This document shows positions 10,882 through 22,166 of a DNA stretch of 64,000 nucleotides, one piece after another. The stretch is from positions 41,359-105,358 of the forward strand of contig NKYR01000127.1 of assembly GCA_003184365.1 (NCBI GenBank). The letters are read 5' to 3'. The stretch comes from Evernia prunastri (taxonomy: Eukaryota > Ascomycota > Lecanoromycetes > Lecanorales > Parmeliaceae). The notes beneath the pieces were generated by a model. That model ran no database searches. It was not told the DNA's origin and saw only the letters and a program-made list of their open reading frames with translations. The translations under genes and the position numbers were made by a program. Positions within the stretch are counted from its first letter, which is position 1. Every line of letters begins with the position of its first letter.

Positions 10882-11620
10882 ATGTCTCTGCTAAAACACT
10901 TCATTGTCACATTCTTCTTCTTCTCAATAATGTCTTATATGGGCGTCCATGGCTTCGGTGCCTTGCCAGCGGTTCCTTCCTTTACTTGTACACCAGCGTA
11001 AACACCCCTCCTTTCTTTCCATAATTTCGACCTATTCAATTCCAAGCGGATGGCTGACTCGCTCCTTTATGTCTACAGCTACAACCCTCGATTCTGTCCG
11101 AATCCATACTGCGTTTGTGCTTCCCCAACCACAAGCATCATATCTGCCACCAATTCCAGCTGGAATCTCGTCCATGTTTACGCGGCTACCACGACTGGAG
11201 GCGCCGTATGCCCGACTGTAGCTAGCGAGACTGGCTGTGAGATCGTGGTCCAGCCGACGTCAAACACCACTTGTGGCTCCGTGGTCTACAACACCAAATT
11301 CTGCCAATCATCCCCCACTTCCTCGCCGAATTCAGCTTCAATTCAAGTATTGAATGGGACGCAAATATCGAGCACAGCACGGAAAGAATCCACAAGCTCA
11401 CTCGCTTCAGTTCAAGTTTTAAACATCCGGCACAAAGGACCCCTCTTACACAATCGCAACAAATACCAGGAAAAGCAGTACCAGCCTCGCCCGCATCCAC
11501 TGCACCCCCGGCTCCAACATCGGCACTGGACCCCACGACATCACCATCAATCACATCTGCCAGCTGGTCCATAGCGTATGTAAAGCGAACGTTGTACAGC
11601 GCTCGGCACCGGAAGGCTGA
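10882..11620 (+). CDS. Predicted secreted cysteine-rich protein, three exons
   Basis: Seen: exon 1 (10882-10997) encodes a classic signal peptide, MSLLKHFIVTFFFFSIMSYM, then FTCTPA. A GTAAAC donor at 10998, a CTGAC branch near 11054 and a CTACAG acceptor at 11078 lead in phase to exon 2 (11079-11346), with RFCPNPYCVC, GAVCPTVASETGCE, NTTCG and TKFCQS. A weaker intron (11347-11437, GTATTG donor) leads to exon 3 (11438-11620), with IHCTPGSN, NHICQLVHSVCKANV. The product is about 188 residues with roughly a dozen cysteines and several N-glycosylation sequons. No family recognised. Inference: a small, disulphide-stabilised apoplastic or wall protein; effector-like in size and cysteine content, but no function can be assigned. 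The third exon is the least certain. Confidence 0.6.
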
Positions 11621-11939
11621 TCGCCACAGCAGGACTGGGGGTTAGTCGCTCACACATGCATATCGTCATCCTTTGCATATGCGCATATCGCATATATATT
11701 GCATTATTTCAGGCTAGCGAGAGACCATGACAGAGTGGGGGATCCAGACCCTTCTTTGGTATGAAATGGCCTACAAAGACCATGCCATCCCACAGGCAAT
11801 TGTCTCTTCATTCGATTCTTCTCATTCAGAGCAATTGCACATTTTCTTCACTATTTGCATTAATATTCTGCGTTATCGCGAAAGTAACTCGAAAACACGT
11901 GACTTACTCCACATCCACTTCTTCTAACAATCTATCTTA

Positions 11940-13340
11940 CTCAATCATCGTCACATATTAATCAATGCAGTCATATAACAATATCAGTCAAATATAGTCA
12001 TACGATGAGTAATCTATGATTTCTCACTGGTTTTGAGCCTGCGAACAAGATATTTTAGCTACTCTAGTCAATAGGGTCATTACAGTCAGAGTATTCTATA
12101 TCCTCAGTCCATTTGTTATGAAGCCATTGCAGTCAGAAGATTTCAACTTTCCCAGTCAATTCCGCCCTGCGAGCAGGAGATTTCAATCTTCTCAGTTAGT
12201 CTTCCAAGTCAATTCGATCATAAAGCCGTTACATTCAGAAGACTTCAGCTTCTCAATCAGTTCCGCCCTGCGAGCAGAAGAATCAAGTTTTCTCAGTTAA
12301 TTTGTTATGAAGTCATACAATCAGAAGATCTCAGTCTTCTTAATCAAATTGCCATCATTACAATCAGAAGATTCTCATTTTCTCAATCAATTCCGCCCTG
12401 CGAGCAGAAGATTTCAATCTTCTCAGTAAATTTTGTCATGCGATTATGACGAAAGAGTTCAGTCTTTTCAATCAATTCGATTATGAAGTCATTATATTCA
12501 AGAGATTCCAGCTTTCTCAGTCGATTCCGCTCTGCGAACAGAAGATTTTAGTCTTATCAGTCAATTCGGTCATACAGTCATGCAGTTAGGAGATTTCAAC
12601 CTTCTCAATCGATTTTGCCACTATAATAATCAGAAGAATTTCACCTTCTCAGTCGATTCCGCCCTGCGAACAGAAGATTTCAGTCTTTTCAGTCAATTTG
12701 ACCATAAAGCCATCGCAGTCAGAAGATTTCAGCGTTTTCAATCAATTTGATCATGCGATCATAGAGCCATTATAGTCAGGAGATTCCAGCTTTCTCAGCC
12801 CATTCCGCTCTGCGGCCAGAAAATTTCAGTCTCCCCAGTTAATTTAATCATAAAACCATCGCAGTTAAAAGATTTCAACGTTTTCAGTCAATTGAGTCAT
12901 GCGACCATAAGACTATTGCAGTCATCTCTTCCCAGACATATTCGCCTTGCAGTCAGAAGATTCCAGTCGTTTCAGTTAATTTAATCATACGAACATTGCA
13001 GTTATTGTAATCACTCTTTCCCAGTCATATTCGTCTTACAGACAGGAGATTTCAGCCATTTCAGTCAATTTGATCATACGATCAGAAAGTTATTGCAGTC
13101 ACTCTTTCTTAGACATATTCGTCTTGCAGAAAGGAGATTTTAGTTATTTCAGTCAATTTGATCATAATTCGTCTTGCAGACAGGAGATTTCAGTTATTTC
13201 AGTCAATGTGATTATACGACCATGCGGTTATGACAGTCAAGAGATTTCAACTTTTTCAGTCAATTCCGCCCTGCGGGTAGAAGATTTCAGTCTCTTCAGT
13301 CAATTTGATTATTCGGTTATACGATCATTGTTAGGAGTGT
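11940..13340. repeat. Degenerate minisatellite array (about 1.4 kb)
   Basis: Seen: many diverged copies of two alternating units. One is marked by TTCCGCCCTGCGAGCAGAAG, the other by a tract like AATTCGATCATAAAGCC; both are joined by variants of AGATTTCAGTCTTCTCAGTC. The CCGC(C/T)CTGCG landmark recurs near 12162, 12263, 12393, 12527, 12658, 12805 and 13265, so the higher-order period is about 100-150 bp with later expansion or loss of the landmark. Short open frames inside (for example 13070-13354) are by-products. It borders the RIP-decayed tract on its right. Confidence 0.85.
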
Positions 13341-13369
13341 ACCTAGGTGGTTGACCAAGATTCTATTGA

Positions 13370-16300
13370 TGAGGAAGGAACTTGCTATCTCTAGGAACTA
13401 TGGTACATATAGTGGGAGAATGTGCCAAGACCCTAGCCCATAGGGCTACTTGCCAAGTGCCTGCTTGACACACTCATAACATAGACTTTAAGAATAAGTT
13501 TTATTATATATTGAAAATCGTAGGTTATCTATTATAATTCGAATTAGCATTTTCTTAACGACGAATTTAAGAAATAATTACAACGAAAAGAAATTTAGAT
13601 TATCTATAATTCTTCGAGATCTTTTAAAAGTATCGAAATAATAAAAGTCTTGAATAAACTTCTTAAAGCAATTCTTCGAAAGTAAGATATTATCGAAATA
13701 TAACTGAAATAAGATCGACGCATATCGAAATCTGCTGAAAATCTAAATTCTCGTTATATTAAGCATCTAGAAATATCTTCTATTAACATTATCTTCGATC
13801 TCTTATAAAAGACTTCGACGTCTGTTACTATTCTTTTAGTTCTTTTCGAAAGAAATATTTATAATTAAATAACGAAGCTGGAGAAATCTTTAGCATACGT
13901 CGTTCTCGTAAAGTAATATCTAACATATCGCGTAAAGCTTTATGATTTTATTCGAGAAAAGTCTAATTAATAAAAGAAGAGCATAATCGACAGATATAAT
14001 CGCGAAGTAATTTAAGCTATTCATCTGTGAGGTAGCAAGGCCTCTTTTCATGGAACTGCGTAGCAGCTAGGCACTAAGCGAAGTTATATGAGCGTGGTGC
14101 GTAGAAGTATACGTTCGATTGCTAAGTGAACTAATAGCTAAGGAAGAAGAAGAAACAAGGTGGGTGCGCGGATATTTAAGACTCCTGCCAAGCATTCCAA
14201 CTGGCTTCATGCCTTGCGGCATAGCAATGCCGATCCTAGCCGTCGCAAGCCGCCTCACCGCCCCTTGCCCTTACATCATCACATCAATAATCTAATAATA
14301 TTATTTCAGAAGAACATCGAAAAGTTAGAAACACGTTGAAGAAAGTCGTTTCGAATAGAAGTTTATAACGAAGCTTATGATTATTCTTTCGTTTTTCAGT
14401 AGCTTAGCGATAAGACTATTCAAAACACGTATTATAAAAATCACTTAAAAATCTTCAAATCACGTATTAAATATCTCACTGACTTTAATTCTAATTTATT
14501 TTTATTCTTCTTTTAGATCATTAGACGAACTCGTAAGAAGCTATCTACGTTCGATATTTTCTAGACTCAAATTCGATGCTTTTCTGAAGATTTATTCGAT
14601 ATGTTACGAATGCTACGAGTTTGCGATTTTTTATAGCAAATTATAATATTTCTTTATAAAGTTTTAATTCTTATAAAGATTGCGATTTTTTTTAAAGAAT
14701 TCGAAATTTTCTTAAAAAATTCGAAATGTTTTAGTATAACGTTAGATACGAGATAATAATTACTTTGCTTACTTGCTTGCTTGTTTGTTATAAACTTTTG
14801 TATATAGCTTTAGTTATATCGCGAGAACTTCAATCTTCTTTGGTCGATAGTAGTTAAAGGATGCTTTTAGAAGCTTTCTTCAGACTAGTCTATATAGCTT
14901 AGCGAGCTTGATCTAAGAGGGATTATCCTCTGTCAGAGCCTTTCGAATAATCTACGTCTTCTTTCACCTATACGACTGCATAGCTATCACTGTTTTCTAG
15001 CGTAGATTTTGTTGAAAATATGGTGGCTTGACATATACAGAGTAATTATTTCACATCGAGCGAGATATCGAAACCAGCTGAAATTATCGAAAGAGAACGG
15101 TCTCACCGAATTGCGTTATATTATATATAATGAAAGGATATAATCTTCTGTATCTAATGAATACAAATATATCTATCTCCTCTCTTAGATAGATTCTTAG
15201 CTATACTCAATAATAGATATATTTACTATATTCTTTCTCACTAGTCAATTTCTGCGAAGTTATTTTAACTTTATTATTATATTCGCTTAGTTATCTATCT
15301 TTTCTAACTAACTGAGATGTATATTTTCAATAGATTATAAGCTCGATCAGTCATTAATCGAGTATTAGAAGTCTTTCGCTATATTGTCAGCTAGTTAATA
15401 TTCAACATAATCGATATTATCTTCTTAAACTCTTTAGAAGACGCTTTATAAAAAGAAGAAAGCGTAGAAGAAAGAGAAATAAACGAATTATCGAGAATCG
15501 ATATTAATAGATTTATAAGAAGAATAAAACAACTCCAAAGATTAAATAAGAAATTGTAAAAGACTCGAAGATAAATGTTAGAGAAAATCGATGAAGAAAG
15601 AAGATCAATTGTAAAGTAGATTGCTTAGAAGACGTTTAAACTCGAGAAAAGAGAATCGACAAGAAGATTAGTAAGATTATTGACTATAAAATTATTCGAA
15701 AAATCGTTTGAAAAAAATCGAGTATTCGCTGAAAAGGATCGCTTTTTAGCGTTATTAATAATAGAATCTTCTCGCGCTAATAAGATTAAATAAAGAAAAG
15801 AAGAGAAAGAGATCGAAGAATACGACTACAAAGTAAACGATAATTACAATTTAAACGAATTGCTAAGAGTAGATTTGAATCGAAATCTAAATTCGAGTAT
15901 TCTAGTAAAATTTTATTATAGATTGTTAGTGTTGAAAGAATAAAACTATCACACTTAAATATTGAAGTATTAGACGTTTTTTAAGATAAGAGATATTTAA
16001 AATATTATATTAGAAGATCTTTTAAGATCTCGATATAATATAGAAGTCAAATAATGAATTTATATCGACAAATAAATGTAAGAATTAATTTAAGCGAACG
16101 TGAAATAGAATTAAAAGTAGTATATCGTGAAGAAATTAAGAGTTAAGAATATATAAAAATTATTGAAGAGAAAGCATAATACGAGTGATAGAGATCGTCT
16201 ATCGATTATATTGTTACGATTTAATGATTATAATAAGTCGTCTGATTAATCAGTAAATCAAATGATAGCTGACTTAGTTTAATTGTATAATTAAATTGCG

Positions 16301-16920
16301 AATCTAAATCTTAGTATAGTATTAAGCGATATATTAACAATAACAACATTGATATAAGTATACAAAGAAAGAAATTCGATACGCTTAAATATATACTCAG
16401 TATAAGTGAAAATCTAAGTCTGTAAATAATCGTGAAATATCTTCGCGCAGTGAATTAGAATAAATAGTTTAAGAATATCGATTTATTGATTTAAAATAAA
16501 CGCGATCGAGATAATCGCAATAATAGTGAAAAAGATATAAGTAAGATAATATGCTATCGATGTAATAAAAACGATTACTATACTTAGAATTGTATCGAAA
16601 GAAAATCTACGAATAGAAATTTCAATAATAAATTCGAAGAATCAAATATTAAAGAATTTAGAAGATTAGATAACAGATAAAGAGATGTTAGATTTATAGA
16701 TAATGAACGAGACGAACGCAGAGAGCGCGTTAATAACGTCGTCGACGATAACGACGATGTAAATAATTCGATTTATAATAATAATATATTTAGTAATGTC
16801 AGCGATGTATATCGAAAGAATAAGAAGAATAGTAGTTGAATAACTAGAAAGATATTAAAATATTATGTTAAGTCTTCGAAAGAAGATGTGATTAATAAGA
16901 CTTTCTTAAAATTTAATGAT
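13370..16920. mobile_element. AT-rich, RIP-decayed retroelement tract
   Basis: Seen: 3.5 kb that is very rich in TpA and TCGA/ACGA words, poor in CpA, with no intact frame. At 16552-16593 a degraded CCHC zinc knuckle survives on the plus strand: Cys, two residues, Cys, then Tyr where His is expected, a TAG stop, and the final Cys. That is the pattern expected when C-to-T and G-to-A changes hit a gag gene. Known: repeat-induced point mutation in ascomycetes turns CpA into TpA in duplicated DNA. Inference: one or more LTR retroelements inactivated by RIP. Boundaries are approximate. Confidence 0.75.
14026..14283. mobile_element. Candidate solo LTR inside the AT-rich tract
   Basis: Seen: a 258-bp island of normal base composition starting TGTGAGG and ending ATCACA, with a TATA-like ATATTTAAG at about 14170 that resembles the ATTTAAG box of the LTR at 23933. 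Flanking pentamers are TCATC and TCAAT, so a target duplication is only partial. It may instead be a fragment of another element. Confidence 0.4.
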
Positions 16921-17163
16921 AAAGTATTGATTTGATTTGATTTGATTGCTTAATACGCCTATCTAGTAAACTACTTTACTAATCAGGGAGTTCCTCGAAT
17001 ATTTGTAGCGCTGAAGAAACCTTTCGGACAAAAACTTCAACTTATCCTCTCGTGTTATCATTGTTGTCAACTCTTAGTCTTTGACTGTCAAGTTGTTGCC
17101 ACAAACCACTGTCACTTCCGTTCTCTTTCAGTCTGCCGCTATTGTTTCCGTGATTGTCTCCTT

Positions 17164-17520
17164 CTATGCCTTCTTTTTGCTTCCCCTCTTCTCCTTACCC
17201 TTTTTCTTGTTTTTGGTTTCTTTGTCTAGTCCTAGCGGTAATTTGGACCGAGCCAATTGCTCTTGGGCCAGCGAGAATTGATCGAGACGTCCTATTTTGA
17301 TCATCCATCGTGCGGCAGCGCGTATTCCGTGCTTCTGTGTCAAGATTTGTCGATAATCTGACGTGCCGACTTGTTCAATGAGTTCTCTTCTCTCTTTCGC
17401 CAGTTCCGGGCAGAACAGTAATATGTGTTTGACCGTCTGTTTTCTCCAGCCGCATGAGCACTCAGCGTTTCGAATACCAGGTACCTTCATTCGATAGAGA
17501 AAATCATTGAGACCTATCTT
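17164..17520 (-). CDS. LINE ORF2, C-terminal zinc-binding end (partial)
   Basis: Seen: a frame ending with a basic Lys-rich tail and containing CSCGWRKQTVKHILLFCPE, the C-X-C...H...C motif found at the end of many fungal LINE polyproteins after the RNase H region. The upstream part is cut by the N at 17521, where it is artificially joined to the endonuclease segment. A homologous end from a different LINE family sits on the plus strand at 22971-23414. Alone it has no enzymatic function. Confidence 0.7.
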   Translation of the reverse strand, partial: KIGLNDFLYRMKVPGIRNAECSCGWRKQTVKHILLFCPELAKERRELIEQVGTSDYRQILTQKHGIRAAARWMIKIGRLDQFSLAQEQLARSKLPLGLDKETKNKKKGKEKRGSKKKA

Positions 17521-17521
17521 N

Positions 17522-18562
17522 ACACTCTTTTGCCTTGAGCGTGACCTTAGCACATCGCGCTGTCCAATATGATTTGGCATTCTGATGTGGCCTTTTCCAT
17601 GGGATTGTGATGTCCACTATTTCTCGGAACCCTTTTAACATCCTTTCTAGATATGCGTCAATGTCATCGCGAGTGGCGAGTTCTGGCCTGCGTAGTGTGT
17701 AGGACAAGGCGTTGGCTCCTTGTTCTACTTCTCTTCTTGTCGAGATTTCCTCTAGCTTCTTCCAAGCGCGGCGAGGACGCTGTTTCGCCTCCTCCCATGA
17801 CCATTCTAACTCGGTCATAACAGGGAAATGATCTGATCCGTAATGTAATTCTTCGCGGGTCGTACAGCTACTTAATGCTTGATAGGCGCCTTTTGTAAAG
17901 AAGGTTAGGTCGATGGTGCTTTCGTGTCCTCGAGCTTTCCACGTGACTGCTCCTTTCGGGGTTCCCAGTTCCATCTCCCTTTCTTCTATGGTTTCCAGTA
18001 GTTGATCGGCCATGGCGTGATATGTGTATCTGCCTGCGTTGTTCCATCTTGGGTGATGTAGATTGAAGTCCCCCATCAGAACGTGTTCTCCCTCTTCCAT
18101 CGATACTTTTCGTAGTAAAGGCAGTGTGGATGCACTGTCCGTAGTGGTGTATTGGGATGGCGATGGATTATACACGTTGTGTACCCAGATGTGCTTGTGT
18201 TCGGTTGTTCTTTGCTCTAGGTCCGTAGTCCCCTCGCTTTGTGACTCTGCATTGATTCTGTCTGTCGATGAGAATCTGAGTGAGCAGAGGTCTCCGTCAT
18301 GAAAGGTTGCCTCCCAACTGTCTGTGTTAATTCTTTTATTTATGTAAAAGCATGTGCGCGTTTCCTGATTTCCTTTGTGTGCAAGATGAAAGCAGCTAGT
18401 ACTGTCATTATGTGGTGATTGATTTGCTCGATTCCAGCTGGGTTCCCGTATTGCCAGCACGTCAACGTCTTTGATGATTTCATCTTGAAGCAGTGACGTT
18501 AGTAGACTCGATTCTTTTCTGATATTGTACTGCACGATCTTGAAGTTGTTTGTGTTACTCAT
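17522..18562 (-). CDS. LINE ORF2, endonuclease domain (5' part)
   Basis: Seen: begins with ATG at 18562 and encodes an endonuclease/exonuclease/phosphatase fold: VQYNIRKES (motif with the first Asn), AIREPSWNR (the family Glu), INKRINTDSW, LMGDFNLHHPRWNN (Asp-Phe-Asn) and GSDHFPVMTELEWSW (Ser-Asp-His). Known: the APE-type nuclease nicks target DNA to prime reverse transcription. The frame runs into the N at 17521 just after the nuclease, so the reverse transcriptase is missing from the assembly. Its start codon overlaps the ORF1 stop as ATGAGTAA. Confidence 0.8.
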
Positions 18563-18563
18563 T

Positions 18564-18777
18564 AAGTATGGGTGTCATGTTCTCATCCACTTCCATTGCT
18601 ATTGGTTCACTTGACTGAACCGTTTGCGTCGAGGCCTTTTGAATAAATTCTGTTGGTTGATTGCTTGGGATCTGGATTGTGCTTTGACTTGAGGAAACCG
18701 GGCCTGCAAATAGTTTCGGTCTTCCCACTTTCCTGGTGTTGCTGCTCATCTCCGCCAGCGCTTTCCTCTTAATGATA
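18564..18777 (-). CDS. LINE ORF1, C-terminal fragment at a contig end
   Basis: Seen: the ORF1 tail (from the KRKALAEM segment to the final ILNE and stop) cut by the N at 18778. The same sequence occurs at the end of the fuller ORF1 copies at 19302 and 20091. Confidence 0.7.
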
Positions 18778-18778
18778 N

Positions 18779-19309
18779 GCCTGCGTTGTTCCATCTTGGG
18801 TGATGTAGATTGAAGTCCCCCATCAGAACGTGTTCTCCCTCTTCCATCAATACTTTTCGTAGTAAAGGCAGTGTGGATGCACTGTCCGTAGTGGTGTATT
18901 GGGATGGCGATGGATTATACACGTTGTGTACCCAGATGTGCTTGTGTTCGGTTGTTCTTTGCTCTAGGTCCGTAGTCCCCTCGCTTTGTGACTCTGCATT
19001 GATTCTGTCTGTCGATGAGAATCTGAGTGAGCAGAGGTCTCCGTCATGAAAGGTTGCCTCCCAACTGTCTGTGTTAATTCTTTTATTTATGTAAAAGCAT
19101 GTGCGCGTTTCCTGATTTCCTTTGTGTGCAAGATGAAAGCAGCTAGTACTGTCATTATGTGGTGATTGATTTGCTCGATTCCAGCTGGGTTCCTGTATTG
19201 CCAGCACGTCAACGTCTTTGATGATTTCATCTTGAAGCAGTGACGTTAGTAGACTCGATTCTTTTCTGATATTGTACTGCACGACCTTGAAGTTGTTTGT
19301 GTTACTCAT
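18779..19309 (-). CDS. LINE ORF2 endonuclease, redundant partial copy
   Basis: Seen: repeats the nuclease segment of 18031-18562 with very few base differences, for example AIQEP here and AIREP there. The Glu in AIQEP is the expected family residue pair. It stops at the N at 18778. Most likely the overlapping end of an adjacent contig or a second allele rather than a separate gene. Confidence 0.65.
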
Positions 19310-20057
19310 TAAGTATGGGTGTCATGTTCTCATCCACTTCCATTGCTATTGGTTCACTTGACTGAACCGTTTGCGTCGAGGCCTTTTGAATAAATTCTAT
19401 TGGTTGATTGCTTGGGATCTGGATTGTGCTTTGACTTGAGGAAACCGGGCCTGCAAATAGTTTCGGTCTTCCCACTTTCCTGGTGTTGCTGCTCATCTCC
19501 GCCAGCGCTTTCCTCTTAATGATATTCCTTGGTGGTACCACGGTGAAACCCTCATTGCCTTTCGCTATTGTGGGAGAGCTAGAGAGTGGAACGTTAAACC
19601 ATTTCGATTTATTTTCCAGCCTCTGCTGAATTCTGCGTATCTCTTTTCTTCGGATTTCGCAGTTTTTGCTCCAAGATTCGTGCTTCCCTGGGCATACAGA
19701 GCATTGCACCTCTCCTGGTTTATTGATACCATGGTCCTGCGACTGGTGTGGTCCCGCACATCTACCGCATTTTGTTTTGTTGGTGCAAGCTGCGGCCATG
19801 TGTCCATATTCTTGGCAGTTGTAGCATTGTCTTGGATCGCCTGTGCGTTCCCATTTCTCACATAGGAGAGGATTCTCGCTTTCTAAAAAGCCTTCCGCCA
19901 CCAGCCTGTTTGCCATCTCTGGGTTTGTAATTTCCAAAATCAATGTAGAGTATCTCTTCTTCCTTCCATATACGTCCGGTCTAAAGGCGAAGCTAGGCCA
20001 TGTTACGCTTGCTATTTCCAGTCCTGGATGGAGTCTGCAGTTGTCTTTTTTAAGTAT
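19302..20057 (-). CDS. LINE ORF1, redundant partial copy
   Basis: Seen: about 213 residues of the ORF1 C-terminal half with zinc knuckles CYNCQEYGHMAAAC and CGRCAGPH, then the basic and Ser-rich tail. It matches 20091-20845 nearly base for base and is cut by the N at 20058. Interpreted as an assembly overlap. Confidence 0.65.
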   Translation of the reverse strand: MLKKDNCRLHPGLEIASVTWPSFAFRPDVYGRKKRYSTLILEITNPEMANRLVAEGFLESENPLLCEKWERTGDPRQCYNCQEYGHMAAACTNKTKCGRCAGPHQSQDHGINKPGEVQCSVCPGKHESWSKNCEIRRKEIRRIQQRLENKSKWFNVPLSSSPTIAKGNEGFTVVPPRNIIKRKALAEMSSNTRKVGRPKLFAGPVSSSQSTIQIPSNQPIEFIQKASTQTVQSSEPIAMEVDENMTPILNE

Positions 20058-20090
20058 NTATTGTACTGCACGATCTTGAAGTTGTTTGTG

Positions 20091-21238
20091 TTACTCATTA
20101 AGTATGGGTGTCATGTTCTCATCCACTTCCATTGCTATTGGTTCACTTGACTGAACCGTTTGCGTCGAGGCCTTTTGAATAAATTCTGTTGGTTGATTGC
20201 TTGGGATCTGGATTGTGCTTTGACTTGAGGAAACCGGGCCTGCAAATAGTTTCGGTCTTCCCACTTTCCTGGTGTTGCTGCTCATCTCCGCCAGCGCTTT
20301 CCTCTTAATGATATTCCTTGGTGGTACCACGGTGAAACCCTCATTGTCTTTCGCTATTGTGGGAGAGCTAGAGAGTGGAACGTTAAACCATTTCGATTTA
20401 TTTTCCAGCCTCTGCTGAATTCTGCGTATCTCTTTCCTTCGGATTTCGCAGTTTTTGCTCCAAGATTCATGCTTCCCTGGGCATACAGAGCATTGCACCT
20501 CTCCTGGTTTATTGATACCACGGTCCTGCGACTGGTGTGGTCCCGCACATCTACCGCATTTTGTTTTGTTGGTGCAAGCTGCGGCCATGTGTCCATATTC
20601 TTGGCAGTTGTAGCATTGTCTTGGATCGCCTGTGCGTTCCCATTTCTCACATAGGAGAGGATTCTCGCTTTCTAAAAAGCCTTCCACCACCAGCCTGTTT
20701 GCCATCTCTGGGTTTGTAATTTCCAAAATCAATGTAGAGTATCTCTTCTTCCTTCCATATACGTCCGGTCTAAAGGCGAAGCTAGGCCATGTTACGCTTG
20801 GTATTTCCAGTCCTGGATGGAGTCTGCAGTTGTCTTTTTTAAGTATTTCGATAGCCGCTTCTTGACAATTCGTATCGACCGCATCAACGCATACTCCGTG
20901 TACCGCTACCTGGAATGTCTGTCTCAATATTTTCGCGGAGGGGGTGACGCTCTTAACCCATTCGTTTGCTGCTTCGAGTTCTTTCCTAGCCTCTACACTT
21001 TCCATAAGGAGAATGACATCCGCTCGTGCCGTTCTCCGTGCTGCGATAATTGAATCTGCTGCTGAGCAGCCGCCATTCTTGAACATTGTGACCAGTTGGG
21101 AACTTGTCGCTTTTGTCATCTGCGTTCTGATGTTGGCATCGTTGATCCTTACTGTCATTTGCTTTGCTTTGGCATTGTTGATCAAGGAAGGGGGAGGAGG
21201 GTTTGTCTCTGTATGTCTCGTCGCAGGGGGGGCCTCCC
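20091..21238 (-). CDS. LINE ORF1 gag-like RNA-binding protein (longest copy)
   Basis: Seen: a continuous frame whose last 364 residues run from an internal Met at 21185. It has an N-terminal helical part, a middle part with RPDVYGRKKRYSTLILEIT, a CCHC knuckle CYNCQEYGHMAAAC, a second cysteine cluster (CGRCAGPH, CSVCPGKHESWSKNC) and a Ser/Pro/Gln-rich tail. Known: LINE ORF1 proteins bind element RNA and assist integration. The true N-terminus is the separate segment at 21778-22166. This copy diverges into unrelated sequence to the right of about 21395. Confidence 0.75.
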
Positions 21239-21394
21239 CGCCAACGACCTTTGCCCAACTCTAAATTGGCTGAGAGCCTGTTGCATCACGTGTCTTGAGG
21301 GTCTTTACCTCATTTTCCAGTGTTTCGATTCGTTTCTCTGAGCTGTTGATGTATCCTAGTACGGCTCCTAACGCCACGCGGGCAGCTTTCAAGC

Positions 21395-21776
21395 CACGGA
21401 AGGTCTTGGGAGCGCACACTCCGGCCGCACCGCACACTTCGGATAAATAATAATGCGACCCGTCTTGGCATGGGTTTTACTGGGCATGGTAGAGGTTTCC
21501 TGACGGTATTAGTCCTCTACTACAAATGCTGACTGTAACCGTCGTTGCTCCTGTGACTCCCATTCGTCCACATCGATCGCATCGACGAGATTCGTCTTCG
21601 ACTTCTTCTTCTTTGGGGGGGATAGCTCTGCTTCCAGGCTATCACCTCGCTGTCGCCCCCGTTGCCCCCAGGACTGGCTATGTCCTTTTTCCTGCTCCCA
21701 CACTTTCTTCTCTTTTACCGGCCGGCCATGACGAGTCGTCGCTAATGCTGCTGGGGCGGACGATGGTGGGGGTTCG
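21395..21776. other. Unrelated segment joined to the LINE
   Basis: Seen: at about 21395 the sequence stops matching the LINE copy at 21778 onward and continues with 380 bp of other material. That material contains a minus-strand frame with PPKKKKSKTNLVDAIDVDEW and ends in a stop at 21509. It could be the edge of another element or a chimeric contig end. I do not recognise it. Confidence 0.4.
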
Positions 21777-21777
21777 N

Positions 21778-22166
21778 CCGCCAACGACCTTTGCCCAACT
21801 CTTAATTGGCTGAGAGCCTGTTGCATCACGTGTCTTGAGGGTCTTTACCTCATTTTCCAGTGTTTCGATTCGTTTCTCTGAGCTGTTGATGTATCCTAGT
21901 ACGGCTCCTAACGCCACGCGGGCAGCTTTCAAGCCATGAGGTGTCATTCGGTGCATCTCCTCCAGTTCCAAAGCTTCCATAGCTTTTATACCATCCACTG
22001 CTGTCTTTTTCAATGCTTTCGCGTAGTCTCCTACTTCATTGTTGTCTTCCACCGTCCTCTGCGTTGTTGTTGTTGTTGTTGTTGTCGTATCGCGACACGT
22101 AGAAGGGGCGCGCTCCGCCGCGTCGCCGCTGCCATTTTCGCCGTCGACTGCGACGTCTCCCCTCAT
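21778..22166 (-). CDS. LINE ORF1, N-terminal part
   Basis: Seen: an ATG at 22166 starts a frame with a Thr homopolymer (from a GTT/AAC-type microsatellite at about 22060-22085), then a coiled-coil-like stretch SSEKRIETLENEVKTLKTRD and KSWAKVVG. It stops at the N at 21777. The 155 bp beside the N repeat 21239-21395. This fits the disordered plus coiled-coil start of fungal LINE ORF1 proteins. Confidence 0.65.

Noticed and set aside
11050..11574. 174-codon frame as an intronless gene
   Set aside because: Its tail is low-complexity His/Pro-rich readthrough; splicing at 11347-11437 gives a cysteine-containing end in a different frame.
11940..13340. Possible CRISPR-like array
   Set aside because: Units are degenerate, lack constant repeats with unique spacers, and the genome is eukaryotic.
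18779..20057. Second and third LINE copies as true tandem insertions
   Set aside because: Copies begin and end exactly at single Ns and overlap their neighbours almost perfectly, as expected for unmerged contigs.
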